Positions 26,101 through 38,266 of a stretch of DNA of 64,000 nt are shown here, piece by piece (position 1 is the stretch's first letter; the number at the start of each line of letters is the position of its first letter). The notes below the pieces were generated by a model, which had not been told where the DNA came from, made no database searches, and was given only the letters and a program-made list of their open reading frames with translations. This DNA comes from Diploscapter coronatus. Its lineage: Eukaryota > Nematoda > Chromadorea > Rhabditida > Rhabditidae. The stretch is from assembly GCA_964036155.1 (NCBI GenBank), contig OZ038422.1, positions 2,441,201 to 2,505,200 on the forward strand. The letters are read 5' to 3'. The position numbers were made by a program, and so were the translations under genes.

Positions 26101-29100
26101 AAGTACTGAAACAATATGAAATTGCATATCTCCAACTAGGATCCTTAGGGATTGAAATTGAAGAAGAAGAAGAAACGAACTTGAGAAAACATCGAGAAAA
26201 AGTTGCTGAAAGTTTTGATAGGGCGAAAAATTTGAACTTTAAAGGGAAATATGATTCAAGATTTTCCCTTATTTCGACGATTTTTATGGTCCATGATCAA
26301 TTGTCGAAAGAACCAGAAGTTCAATCTTATAAAATTAAAATATCACGCTAAAATCATCATGTCGCAACAATGATTATGCTTCAAACTTTTGCCTACCATT
26401 TCAATTTCTATCGCTTTTTACTGCCATCTTTCTGTCATTGGTCCACTAACAATTCCCTAACCTCTTATGCTAATTAGGCTCCACACTGAACGCGTGCTTT
26501 CGGCCATTTGTCAAATCGTCCAGTTTCGCGTAAAATCGCCTGCCTCTCCGCAAAATATGCGGGAGTACGCGACGAAGAATATGCAAATTAGTCGTAGCCC
26601 CTCGAGACTAGACAAGATCATAATGCTTCGAGAGCTAATTGGGCACGATTTTTGATTTATCTAAATTAAAGCAATCTCGATCTACAAAACCAATTAACAT
26701 AGGAGATTGTACCATTTGCCAAAGATTTCCATAAAACTTATCATGCCCAATTTTAAATTCAAGCTTGCTTACGACGATTTTGACGATTCCTAAAAAAAGA
26801 TGCACCCACTGCCATTTGAAAATTAGCTTTAGCTACAGATTACTTTGAAACACAAATAACTTTGGAAAATCGAGAAATTTCAGCTTTGATGCAAGAATCT
26901 CTACGATCGCACCGAGTTCAGGCCTGTGACGGGGAGCAAGTCACGCTACAATGTCCCAAGCACACTCAGATCATCATCGAAACGGGGTAATTTGGCATTT
27001 TTTCTCTTCCGTTTTCAGGCAAAATTGCGCGAATTCAGGTTCTACGGTCGAGTCGTACCTGAGAGCCAGCTGTGTCCAGGAAGAACGCCCAGTCAGGGAA
27101 AGAAGACGTACGACGAAACCTGCGATGTGATTCAGGCGCATACGGTTGGTGACTTATGAATTTTCAAATATGCTGCAGGATTTTCAAAATTTGTGTGAGT
27201 TGAATATGAACTGGTTTGTTCTGTATCATTTGAGTTGATTAAATTGAATTAAAGGCAACAAATAAAACAAAGCTTGTTTCAAAAATAATCCCCCAATTCC
27301 ATTAGAAAAAAATTATCTGTTCTGTTTTTTGACAGAGTTTTTTTTTTTTTTTTTTTAAATGTATACCCACAGGCAAAATTGTATTAGCCATTTATTCTGC
27401 CTTTTTATGAACTGGTCAGATTCAGAGCCTGATCTAACATATCATTATCTCACTCTGTCAATTCCACTTACACAAATGCAAATGCACTCAGTCGAAATGA
27501 ATGATTGAAAATTCGAAAGAGTCAAAATTCTCCTAAAAATTATAATAAAAAAATTTTTTTCACAACATAATTTAACTGTGCGAATATCTCCTTTTCCAAT
27601 AGGAATTTTCTTTATTTTATGGGAATGGGATCGATGCTTTCTTTGCAAAGTCGCTCTCATTCAACTGTGCCATTATACAATGTCAAAGCGTTCGCTTTTA
27701 TGCGTTCTCTGCATTTTTTTACCTAACGGCTAGAGTCTCTATCCTTTAGCATTGTCCATTTTGGGGACGCAGAGAAAGAATTTTATGTTTTCCCATTGCG
27801 CGAATTTCTTTCACGAAAGTACCGGTCGATTCTTCGCTCGCATTCTTTGAAATTTACGACCGAAATTCCTGAATACCTCCTAATTTAGCCGGATAAAAAG
27901 TGGATTTACGGGATTTTTAAGTCCCCCGTCAAATTCAGAAAGGACCCCAAAATTGGATTAGCTAGAACTTTTGAAGTGATATTCGTTTTATATGTCCAAA
28001 AAGAGGGACTCGATGCTTAAATTTTCGAAAACCCCAAAACATATACGAAGAGAATTTTAGTCGCCTGCATAATTTCACTGCGATAATTCATAAGTCAGAG
28101 CCAATAAAGCATGTCACGAGGTCGTTAACTCGTCAAGCCCTCAACCTCTTTTGGAATGGACATCTTTGAATTCAAAGAAATCCCTTCCTCTGGTTCTCTA
28201 GCCCATCCAATGCTTTAGGATACCAGAGTCTGTGGACTCCTTTACTTTTTCCTAGTGGTCATTCCACTTAATCCGATCCGACAGCACAATACCTGGCCGT
28301 AAATCATGATTTATTGCGTTGTACCGCAGCTGCGAAATTCTTAGGAAGGCGACGCGTCGCGTTCCGCGAAGAAAAAATTACGATGCGACGCGGTCGTGCG
28401 AAAGAATTGTTGCATTGCGCAAGTATTGTTTCAAATGCCGATGGCGGTGGTTGTAAAAATGGGAGCAACTGTGCTGAGGGACAGGCAATAGAATTTGCGC
28501 ACTTTGCATCATCCTATACAAGACAATAGGGGTCTTTGTTCTGGGGTGTGATATTTATGGGCGAGAGAAGAATATGAATAAAAATAAATGCAAATCCAAG
28601 ATTTGAAAAATTGAAACATTTTTTATTATTTGCTAAAACGGCCAATTCAATGATCGAATTAATTCATGTTCTGCATAAAAATGTCAAGAAATTTCTGAAA
28701 CATTTACGATTGTATTTCTGGTAAATTACTATCGACAGCTGAAATAATGCGAATAAAAATATCAGTTGGTTTTTCGGAAATGTTGAAAGATAAAATTTCT
28801 TTGATTTCAGCGACTCTCCGAGCTATGCGACAAGAGGCGGAAGTGCACGATCACTGTGGATGCGAAGACGTTCGAGGGCGATCCCTGTCCATCCACGTCC
28901 AAGTACTTACAGATGAGCTATAAGTGCAAGCCAGGTATTTTTGCCAAATTTATTTTTAAATTAATGCCACACTATTGTTCAATATGAATTCTTTCAACAT
29001 GCATATTTTTGAAACATACGCGAATCGTTCTAGAAAATGCTCTTCGCGAAATATTTTTGAATTTATTTCGACAGGCGAGAACAATACCTTCGAAAGTTCT

Positions 29101-32100
29101 ATTTTGATTCCCAAAATTCTAAAACACATTTTAAAAATTCAAAAATGTATTATTCGTTTGATAGTTTACATTTTCTTCAATGATGATTGTTATTCTCATT
29201 CCCTCTGCAAATGTGTCTTCCTAATCCCGCATTAATTCACGCATATGCTGTCCACTTTGGTTTCATTATGTGAAGGGACGAAAATTAGGGAACAATGGTG
29301 AATGGTCCATCTTTTCTGGTACCCTTTCTTACCATTTCAATGGTATTTTCAAGAGTCTCATAGCTAATTGACCTCGATTAATACAGAAAATAGGATATTT
29401 TGCAACAACAAAAAATGAAACAGATCTAAAAAGGACTTTAGTCAGAATAGCTCTATGATCTACCAGTATATTTTTAGTCTGATTCACATACTCCCTAGGT
29501 TTGTGCGGTAAAAAGCACTCCCAACATAAAGACCGAATGAGAATAACACAAAGCAAAGTAGTTCTATTTTCATTCATTCTGCACTTGACATTTACGCGTA
29601 AGATAGAAATTAAGAAATTTATCTTCAGTTTCGTTCGAAGGCGAATCTTTCTGCACTGGATCACAGGTCAAATTGGAATGCAGGGAAGGGAAGAGGCTTG
29701 CGATTTATACAGGTAATATTGAAAATTTGCCCTAAAGTTGACAAAGAAAAATTGAATTCCAGCGACTTATGGGCGAACGGTGCGTGGTCATGTGGCTGAT
29801 TGTCTTCCTCCGAAGAGCTTTGTTCAAGGTAAAAAAACAAATGTTTCCTACAAATATCGTTGAAGAATTGCTTGCTGCTGATAAGTCCTTTCTTAAAGCA
29901 CGTTTTTTTCTCCATTTTCTAAAAATAGAATCACACTTCTTCTCTTATTTCAAAATTTTCTTTCCTTAAAAATTCCAAACTCCCTAAATGCCTTCATTGC
30001 CTTGCCCGCTCAGTTTGGAGTTGATTCAAGCTGCCTTTTCTGGTCTGGCGGCGTGTCGGATTACTTTGGGCCCCGGAAGATGGCCACCTGGGCTTTTCCA
30101 CGAAAGTCAACGGGGACTTTATTTGCCTTGAAATAGTCCGCGCTTTGTTTGGATTGAAATGGTGAGGCCACTTATGCCAACATAAATATCGAAATTTGGC
30201 TTAACGAACGTTGAAAGTTAGAATTATTTTAAAATTGCAATGAGCATGTGCTCAAATTTATTTAGGGGAAAGTATACACAACTAGATAGAGTTAGTTCTT
30301 GACATCATTTCTTCCAAAATATTTTAACGATCCTTGTGAAAATATTATGATCATTTTCCGTATGTTCCAAAAGTTTTCATATATTTATTCCAAAATGGTA
30401 AAAAATCTCCTCACTTTTAAAAATCAACATTTGTTTTCCTGACCCATTCGAGCCTAATTTACGGTGTTAAATCATCCATTATAGCGAGGTGGCAATGACA
30501 GTTCGCACAGGGGAAAATTCGGATAGACAACTTGGCGTCCCCTGTATCTCTGACCTCTCCTGTAGTTAAGAATAGGCGACTCTGACTCTGGTATCTTTTC
30601 TCCTCGACAGTAATTCGATGCCAAATGACTCGTTGTAGTGATCATTTGGGGGCCAACCTGAGAAGTCAGCAAAATTTTTGCCCTTTTGCGGTTAGTCCAG
30701 GGTCGGTTTGGAAAATTGTCTAGCTTTTATACTTCTTGATTTATGGAGCATCAATGAACGCTCTCCAAAATTAAATTTTGTGAAACAGAAAGCAATAAAT
30801 CAATCCAGAGGAAAAATCCGACCCAAATTGGCTGAGAAAGGGCGATAAACCAAAAATTAGGGTCATTTCATTAGCATTCATGCGGCTGTGTGTCGTGCAG
30901 CCTGCCTATGGGCCCGTTCCCTATCACATTAACCCGGGCGCATTTGCGCGAGTGGGCCATAAATCGTCTAACGGGATCTTCCTCGGACCACTCATGAATT
31001 TCTCGATTTGTCCGGGCGTTCGCCGGACCATCATCTCGCATTATCTCAGAACTAATTTACAGAAGTTATGCACACACATCTGTCGAGAGAGTTCGGAGGA
31101 AGGATAGGACTAGAAATCAAAAGAATAATAACGAAATGTCTAGGTTTCAAGAAAAAAGATCAATGAAGCAAAATTTTTCTTGTTTAAATTTTACTGATTA
31201 TATTTCGTCAAAATAAAAAAAACTTTTCAAATGTGCTCCAAAAATTTTTACAGTCAAGATAAAAATGTGAAAAAAGCATTAAGTTCGTCGATCCTCGAAA
31301 AATTCTTAATTACCAAAATAACTCCTCCAATTATTCCCAATTTCACAACTCTCCATTTCACGAATAGTTTTCTCAAGAAGCCATAAATAGGGAAATGGGA
31401 GGATGGTCAGCGGAACCCAATTAGCTCGGTTTAATGGAATTGTCGGCAAATGAATTGCGAATGACCAATCTCCTCCAGTATCATCTTCTTTCTGCCCCTC
31501 TAATTTCACTACTTCACTCACTATTCTCTCATTGTCTACTTCTCTGCGACTCTCCCCTTCCCATACTATTTCCCCTCTCTTATTCTAATTTTCCATTTCT
31601 CTTCCCTCCTTTGCGAAGCGGTTGTCGGTCTAATCGAAACAAAATCGAATTACTTGAGAAAGAGATCGGGGCAGCGAAATGAATGAATGAATGAATAAAA
31701 TGACCACTGCCCGGAGGCTAATGGCAAATTGGAAATTTATGAAGTGGGGTTGGAAGAAGAAAATAGTAAAAATCGGCATTAAATAGAAGCGTCTCCTTCG
31801 AAAAGTTGCAAATTTAAAAATGCTATTCCATTGTCATCTCTTTAAGAAAATATGTAGCCGTGAATATTTTGAACAATCAGAAAAATTTAGCCTGATTTTA
31901 AAAAAAATATCATTTTTATTTCAGACTGCACTCGCGACGTTCTGCCTACAGTTCTGACCTCATGCCACGCCAAGAAAGGGTGCGCCCTGGCCATCGACGA
32001 TCAGCTCCTTGGCAAGGTCTGCCCACCAGACGCAAATCCGTATCTCAGTCTGCTCTATATGTGTGGTAAGTTCAATAGAGTTGTTTTTTTCGGACTAGGA

Positions 32101-34822
32101 CTTGTTTTTGACAGAAATTGATGAACTGTATCATTGAGCCTCATCACTGTTCAAGAATCCTAGGTTTTTCAAACATATGATTTCAGTGAACGAAGAAATC
32201 TTCAATGAAGACGCGCTACGCGGAGAATTTCCATCACTGGAGAAATATGCAAAGGTAAACTGAATCTTAAAAAAGAACGCAAGTATTTCTTTAAATTTAG
32301 AGCATCACAATCCCTACGCAGACATCGTTAGATCCGACAAAGTTCGTGGAGGAAGACTGGGAGCGACTTACCGAGGAGACGGTCGAGAAGCCTGACCATC
32401 ATCCCAGTAAGCCGCTGACGGAGAACGCAAACGATGATGTACTGCATGCGGACGATACGATTAGTAATGAAGGTGAGTCGCTAGTGTTCAGAAGTCATCG
32501 AACTTTGAAGAGCTACACCTCCAAGCTTTGAGCTGCAACATATTGCAAAATACAATGCTGCCATCAATATCAATCATCAAGCACGAAGGCATAAGAATTG
32601 GCAATCACTGAAGGAATGCTGCATACATGCTATCATGAAAATAAGCATCTTAGTGATGAAAATTTATTTACTGTTACACCCATATCACTAGGCTACAAAG
32701 ATATCATCAATATACCTAGAGGGGCCAAGTCGATTTCTAAAATGCATGGAAAAGGTCCAAATTTGGGCTTAAATTGAAGCCCGGACCTGTACAAACTCAA
32801 AACTTTAAAAATTTTCAAAAACGGTCCATCCTATCAAAAGTTATGACCATTTTTGTGCGGCAATTCGTTCCTGCAGTGGCCTTCCCAAATTTTTCCGACA
32901 AGAAAATTGCACTGCGTTTACACTAATTAACCTAATTAGGCGTGAAACTCCTCAAAATATTACCAAATGGTGCTTGGGTGATAGTCAAATTGATAATTAT
33001 CATTATCGATCGATTTCCCCTTTTCTCACTCCGTATTTTACGCATACTACGTGTTTAACGCTAACATTTTCATAGTAAAACTTTGAAGTAGTTGTGCTCA
33101 TTCGTGTCGAGCTAAGTTGACAAACCGTCAATGCAGATATACTAAATAGATGTCGTAGTTTCAGAATCCGTTGGAAACCTGGTATTTGTCCCTTTCCCCA
33201 CTTCGTATTTTACGCGTATGCGTTTAGCACGGCTATTTTTGCGTCAAAATTTTGAAGGAGTTGTGGACCTCTGTGACGACCTAATTTAACAAACTGTCAA
33301 CGCAGATAAATAAAATAGATCTCGTAGTTTCAGAATCCGTTGGAAACCTGGTATTTGTCCCTTTCCCCACTTCGTATTTTACGCGTATGCGTTTAGCACG
33401 GCTATTTTTGCGTCAAAATTTTGAAGGAGTTGTGGACCTCTGTGACGACCTAATTTAACAAACTTTCAATGCAGATAGACTAAATCGATATCGTAGTTTC
33501 AGAATCCGTTGGAAACCTCTTGGAAAGTGACCTGTATCGTCGAGTTTCGACGTCGTTCATGCCTTCAGAAGGCCTTTTTCGAAAAACCAACGACGCCATC
33601 ATTTCGGGCGTATTTTATTACCCTAATCTGTGTCTTGGTTTCATGAAATTATCAACTAATTAACGGGATAATTAACGATAATTGAAGCGTCGGAAAAATT
33701 CATGCATTCTTTCTCTCCCTCAAAAAGGGGAGACTTGGCCCCTCTAAATATACCCGAATAATGAACATTTTTCAAGTATGTTATCATGAAAATAACTATC
33801 CTAATGCTGCAAATTAATATATTACCACTGCTCTGCTTTGCTTTCATCATATCATGCCAATAATACTTTAGGCTTGTACGAAACCGAGGATCGAGTGAAC
33901 ATGGCAGCTCATCCGCCTGATGCGGACTACGGCCGGAAGGGCGAGGAGCTCTCTCGGGGCGAGCAGAGCGAACCGATGGAGGGCAATCTGGTCGGCTACG
34001 GGCACGATGTCGTCGTGTTCGTCCGCTTCTTGAAAGGTCCGGGAAATCATAACGCTTTTGTAAAGAATATCGTAAAATAATGTGATTCAAGAAGTTTCTA
34101 AACAATTCGAGATTATTTTCGAACTAGTGCACTCGTAACACGTATACTTTTACCTTTTACCTTCCCATATATCTCAAATATTTTTACTCTAGTCTATCCG
34201 CAAAATTGTGTTCAGAAAAAGAATAAGTCTCAAAAATGTTGCTATACATGTTGAGAAAATTGCGTTTTAATCTGTTGGGCATATTTTGATGTTTATTAAA
34301 AATCAAATAATCTCAATTTGCAGAAAACAAAGAGAAAGTGATCATCTGCGTCGTGCTGTCGGCTACATTGGCGTGCATTCTTCTGATGATCGCCTGTATT
34401 CTGCAACAGTTCTGCGAATCTGACAAAGCCGACAACAAAATCCGATATTCGATTGAACGGAGTCAACTCATAGCGAAGAGCAACACATGTAGGGGCAGTT
34501 TTTTCCTTTTAAATACGGCATGAATATTTGTATTACTAATTGGAGAGAACGTCGATATCAAAAATTGCGCTATTCGTCTCGTTTCTCTTCTACGCGACTC
34601 ACTCTTTCGCGTTCCCAAATTCGATTTCTAATTGCTGCTGCATGAATATCGACTTTGCTCTCCAATCGACTATACTTTAATCAAATGTTGAGAGTAAGAA
34701 CGATCAAATCTTCAGTGATCGACGGACCTCCTTCTTTAATGGAAATGGGTGACATTGATGGAGAGAACCTGTTGCGATACTCACTCACGACGCCTCCCAG
34801 ATCAACTCATTACGATTTCTAG
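20136..34822 (+). CDS. eva-1: EVA-1-type receptor with two SUEL lectin domains, 461 residues
   Basis: Twelve exons join in phase: 20136-20220, 26884-26986, 27039-27144, 28811-28934, 29629-29712, 29763-29828, 31925-32065, 32187-32254, 32301-32472, 33872-34036, 34324-34488, 34716-34822. Residues 1-18 are a signal peptide. Two SUEL-type galactose-binding lectin domains follow, at about 38-140 (ACDGEQVTLQCP, FYGRVVPESQLCP, SYKCKP) and 141-240 (FCTGSQVKLEC, ATYGRTVRGHVADC, LYMCV). An acidic juxtamembrane region precedes one membrane span (about 377-398, VIICVVLSATLACILLMIAC) and a short cytosolic tail. This architecture is that of EVA-1, a neuronal co-receptor for SLT-1/Robo in axon guidance in C. 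elegans (family knowledge). Exon 10 has a weak donor (GTCCGG). The huge introns, especially 20221-26883, probably hold regulatory DNA. Confidence 0.87.
21020..21170. repeat. Direct repeat pair in eva-1 intron 1
   Basis: Two similar blocks of about 32 bp, beginning GGGGGAACC at 21020 and GGGGAACCC at 21131, share GATTGAATGATGA and CTGG. They are about 111 bp apart in direct orientation. Confidence 0.6.
22129..22400. repeat. Diverged direct repeat in eva-1 intron 1
   Basis: Blocks of about 75 bp starting at about 22129 and 22326 share ATTTATGAGATTGGA, GAAGT.TAGAGAAGGCAGA and GGTTGGAT-type segments. Spacing is about 197 bp, same orientation. Confidence 0.65.
23204..23221. repeat. Perfect 18-bp palindrome
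   Basis: GCGCAAATATATTTGCGC reads the same on both strands. It sits at the edge of a GC-richer island (23020-23260) inside eva-1 intron 1. It could be a binding site for a dimeric factor; nothing else supports a role. Confidence 0.6.
27145..31924 (+). other. eva-1 introns 3 to 6
   Basis: Large introns at 27145-28810, 28935-29628 and 29829-31924 hold no further exon that fits phase. Noted content: a long T run at 27338-27357; a GC-rich patch with GACGCGTCGCG at 28345-28360; a GC-rich patch at 30890-31030 containing ATTAGCATTC, the reverse of the motif repeated in intron 1; pyrimidine-rich DNA at 31480-31620; and an ATGA tetranucleotide run at 31680-31697. Confidence 0.4.
32711..33752. mobile_element. 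Non-autonomous TIR transposon with internal tandem repeats
   Basis: Terminal inverted repeats of about 21 bp (TATA, two variable bases, TAGAGGGGCCAAGTC) are at 32711-32731 and, inverted, 33732-33752. They match at 19 of 21 positions and are bounded by TA on both sides, suggesting a TA target duplication as in Tc1/mariner-like or similar elements. No transposase frame is present. The interior carries three tandem copies of a 169-bp unit: the anchor GTAGTTTCAGAATCCGTTGG occurs at 33155, 33324 and 33493. The first unit is diverged. The whole element lies in intron 9 of eva-1 (32473-33871). Confidence 0.75.
33012..33520. repeat. Tandem repeat, 169-bp period, about three copies
   Basis: The units contain CTTTCCCCACTTCGTATTTT, ACGCGTATGCGTTTAGCACG and the anchor at 33155, 33324 and 33493. 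Units 2 and 3 are nearly identical, while unit 1 differs at many positions, indicating a recent duplication of the last unit. Confidence 0.85.
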
Positions 34823-35308
34823 ATTCTGAAATATTTTAGCTAATTTGAAAATATGACATCATAATATTCAAAATATAAACTGAAAGAATACGATCATTTG
34901 ATGATACATTTTCTAAAGATGTTTTATATCGTGATTTAGTCATATTTTCAATTTACCATTTCACAAACAAGTTATGGGTAGAGAATTGTCTCGAGCAGCA
35001 ATAGCTAATGTTGCAAATTCGAAAATACGTGTCAAAATTTCGTACGAAATCAGTCCTTTCGTTTTTATTTAATTTTTTCGGTGAATAAATCGGCGGAATG
35101 AGTAAAATAGTTGAAACTGCGAGAAAAGGTTGATTATTTGTGAAACATACACACTCATTCTCCCTAAAAATTCTAGTGATCCACATAAATGCGGGTTGTA
35201 AAGTCTTTCGGCATAGAGTTAAGTTTGAAAGGTGTTTTTAAGACTGCCATAACATTTACAAGTTGTAAATTTAAATTTAAAATTAAAATAAATATTTTAT
35301 TTTCAAGC
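34823..35308. other. Spacer between convergent eva-1 and nuclear receptor genes
   Basis: AT-rich, no gene. It should contain both 3' ends: plus-strand AATAAA at about 35084-35089 for eva-1, and minus-strand AATAAA at 35296-35301 just past the receptor stop. Confidence 0.45.
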
Positions 35309-36956
35309 TTACACTTCGTTTGATGACGATTCACAAATAATATCATAGAGTCTATCATTGATCGCATTAAAGTTGAATAATTTTCCAACTTCGAAGTCTT
35401 CTTTCACTCGTTTGCAAACTCTCTGAAACTTTATTTCTAAACAAAAGATCCGTTCCATTAAAATACCTGTGCATGATAGGCCAATAGCGTGAGATGGGCC
35501 GTTCTAGTTGACTGGTTTTCGATATTCAAAATCGTCGTATAATATTGCGATAACTCGTTTAACACCGCCTCTCTCATCGTTTCACATATCGATGCGCATT
35601 CTTGAGATTGTCCGATAACGCCTAAATGTGATGATTTCCAAAGTTTATCATCAAATAACTAGATATAACCTATATCGAAAAGAAGTATTGTGATGAGCGC
35701 TAGAAACTCGACAGTATCGAATTTATGTTTCTCCATCATCCCTATGATATTCGACTGATACACTCCCACTGATCGTCCGAAGAAACTAAACTTCAAAATT
35801 AGCTGAAATTTACAAATCAACTAACTCAGCCCTATTTCCGTCGACTTCAAACGATAAGTTGCTCAAATCCAAATAATCGCCGGATGGGAGTATTGCTATG
35901 TCGTTTCTGCCTAAATTAATTCAATTTTAAATTGACGCTAAATTTTGATCATGCCGATTTTAGCAGTATCGAAGCTCGTTTCCAACAATGCAAAGGAGAG
36001 GAAGAAGTTCTTGAAGAGGATTTCCTAAATTTGTTTCTTCCGATTTAGGCAATTTTTCAATCATCATTAAAATTAAAATGGAAAATTTCAAGGTTCCTAC
36101 TTTATCGAAATTTCATCCTCACCTTTTGCCCGGGATCTAAGCCAGCGAATTGTGTGAAGCTCTTCGTGATGAAGTCGCCAACCAATCGGATGTCTCGAGC
36201 CTCCATTTCCATAGCTTCAAGTGTAGTCACCAGTTTGGGCGGATTGGATTCTTTCTAAAAATACAGGATTCGAAGAATTTCAAGAAATTCACCGTGAGAA
36301 ACTCCTTATCATGAACAATCCTTCTCAACCGCTTCATACATTCGTACTGGGTTACTACCTTGGACAGAATAGGAGCTATGAGTTGAAGACCATTTTGCTG
36401 GCTGACATTTACTGGATTCTGAATAAACTTGTTATTTTGAGTAAGGAGCTTTAAAAAATTACTGTGGAAAAGGTAGGGGAATCACTACGATTATGACTCG
36501 TTCCATTCTCCTGCTCACTTGAAGCATATTGCTTGCATTTTCGTTTCCCGATTTTCACACGCTTCTCTTGAACGCCTCAAATCAGACTAACTAAAATTTT
36601 CATGAATTCCGTGATTACCTGACTTTCTCATCCCCAACTTCAAGCACTTTTCGAGTCGACAAAATTTACAAATTGATCTAATTGCTGGAATCATAGGCAT
36701 TATCGTTTTCTTGAAACTATCACAAATTCACCCTGATCAATATTACATTGGCCTTGTTCACGACAAATGTATCTTTTGTTTAGGGAAACGGTTCTTCGGA
36801 AGAACGCTAAATTTGACATTCATCGTTGAATTTGAAAATTTTCATGCCTGCACAAGCCCTGCAACTGTAGACCGCAAAATGTAGCCCATCGGATTCAGCA
36901 TAGCAAATTTCACAACGATGCTTTGAAGCATCGTTTGAGTTTACTTCTAGAGACAT
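35309..36956 (-). CDS. Nuclear hormone receptor (nematode NHR family), 393 residues
   Basis: Eleven exons join in phase: 36956-36848, 36806-36732, 36684-36619, 36575-36463, 36418-36293, 36254-36123, 36024-35955, 35910-35822, 35802-35670, 35621-35467 and 35422-35309. Residues 15-80 form a two-finger C4 DNA-binding domain: CEIC, SCRACAAFFRRT (P-box), YICREQGQC, ICKFCRLEKCLKLGM. The C-terminal half is a ligand-binding domain (MEARDIRLVGDFI, QKEILFKNFFLSFALLE, HKFDTVEFLALITILLFD). Such receptors are ligand- or nutrient-responsive transcription factors in the nucleus; the ligand is unknown. Introns 1 (36807-36847) and 7 (35911-35954) need GC donors, both spelled GCATGA; no GT donor restores the conserved frame. 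Which receptor of this expanded family it is cannot be told. Confidence 0.88.
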
Positions 36957-37198
36957 CTCCTAGTTTTGTCGAAAAGAAGTGTTATCAATCAATACCTATG
37001 AGAGTCAATTCTCGTGATAAAAATTGACTACTTTTTAATTTTCACGCTTAACACAAACTACAGTTGAAATGTTAACAAGCCCCCTCCCTTTAATTCTCAC
37101 ATAGAAGTGCACTGACTTTACTACGTTCTTTGTTTCGCGTTGTTCGATACAAATGTGCTAGATTTTCGAATGTTGAACTACTGACATTCTTCAGCACT

Positions 37199-38020
37199 AT
37201 GCTCGCGGAATTACCAAACGAAGCTGTTCTGAACAGTCTTCGTCTTCTCCACTTAGATGATGTTAGCAATTTTGCCTAGATGAACAAACAGATGATGAAC
37301 GTCATCAGGGAGTATCTGTCTACTACTCCGACTCCAAATATATCCGTCAAAACACTGAGAATATTCCCACTGGCATCGAGTAGGGTAGTAATTGTTTTAA
37401 TACTAGCATGCCTTATCTAGCATTTAAGATCGAGTATATTTTTCGGAAAATTCAAAATAATATAACGTTGAATGACATTAGCCACTGTGTGTCTGATCAG
37501 CGAGCTTTAACTACGTGACTCTGCGCTTCTGCACTCTGCCCTCTACTATTTTCCCCTAGCTCCACTGTTGCATTCGCTGATTATAAACGCGCATAATGGC
37601 TAGGCAACACCGATATGCGGAGCAATGGAGAATATTTATTAAATCTGAAAATTCTCTTTATTTTTAGAAGTTGAGTTATTTTAGACATTTTCAACGATTT
37701 CTCCGAATATCGAGTCCTGAAGCTTCAGCCGATTGCACACGAAGATGGAACCTTCAGCTGAGATGAATTCATGCAGTTACTTGCGTCAATTGAGAATATT
37801 AGCCATTAATGAATACATTCCAAATCGGGATCATTTCTCATCTTTAATCAACAACTGAATCCCAGAGGGCAAGCAGTTTCATATTACAAAATGAAAGGTA
37901 AGATATTTTAGATTTTGGATCCAAACTCCGAAGAAGGAATACCGCATTGAAGTCGCTTCCTCTGAAGATAACGAAAACGATCGTGAAATTACATTGGTCA
38001 TCGCCTTAGGCAATAAGTGA
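37199..38020 (+). pseudogene. Decayed F-box-like gene
   Basis: A TTCAG site 4 nt before ATG (37199) is followed by an F-box-like start: LPNEAVLNSLRLLHLDDVSN. The frame then meets TAG at 37277 where F-boxes usually have Leu, and goes on in the same frame as MNKQMMNVIREYL. Further down, coding-like fragments appear in changing frames: EYRVLKLQPIAHEDGTFS, then TGA at 37759; and KEYRIEVASSEDNEND with ITLVIALGNK ending at TGA 38018. The stops and frame changes indicate a pseudogene. A single functional gene with unusual introns is possible but unlikely. Confidence 0.5.
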
Positions 38021-38266
38021 AATATCTCGTGGATAGAAATGATAATATTTGCATCTGAAATTACCTCATCTACTTGCACATAAAAATTTACTTATCAACA
38101 TATTAGCATAAATAAACAATACTGTTGATCAGATCATGTGCTAATTTTCAGATTAAAGTGATCGATTTTCTGAGTTAGATGGTTGATTTCGATGATCCAT
38201 GGCGAACTATTCGAATGAGTTTTGAATCTAAATAGATAAATAACTTTTTAAAAAGTATATTAAAAT

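Larger units (their letters stand above)
20221..26883 (+). promoter_or_regulatory. eva-1 first intron with repeated TATGCWAATTAG motif
   Basis: This 6.7-kb intron has four close matches to TATGCWAATTAG: 24541-24550 (core TATGCTAATT only), 24981-24992, 26466-26477 and 26580-26591 (with A instead of T at the sixth base). The motif joins an octamer-like ATGCWAAT to a homeodomain TAATTA core, as bound by POU-homeodomain factors (family knowledge). Other content: direct repeats (21020 and 22129), a GC-richer island (23020-23260), and a 198-codon open frame at 20377-20973. No other exon is supported. Confidence 0.45.

Noticed and set aside
31434..31682. Pyrimidine-rich 82-codon frame in eva-1 intron 6
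   Set aside because: Simple-sequence composition and no phase-compatible splice sites.
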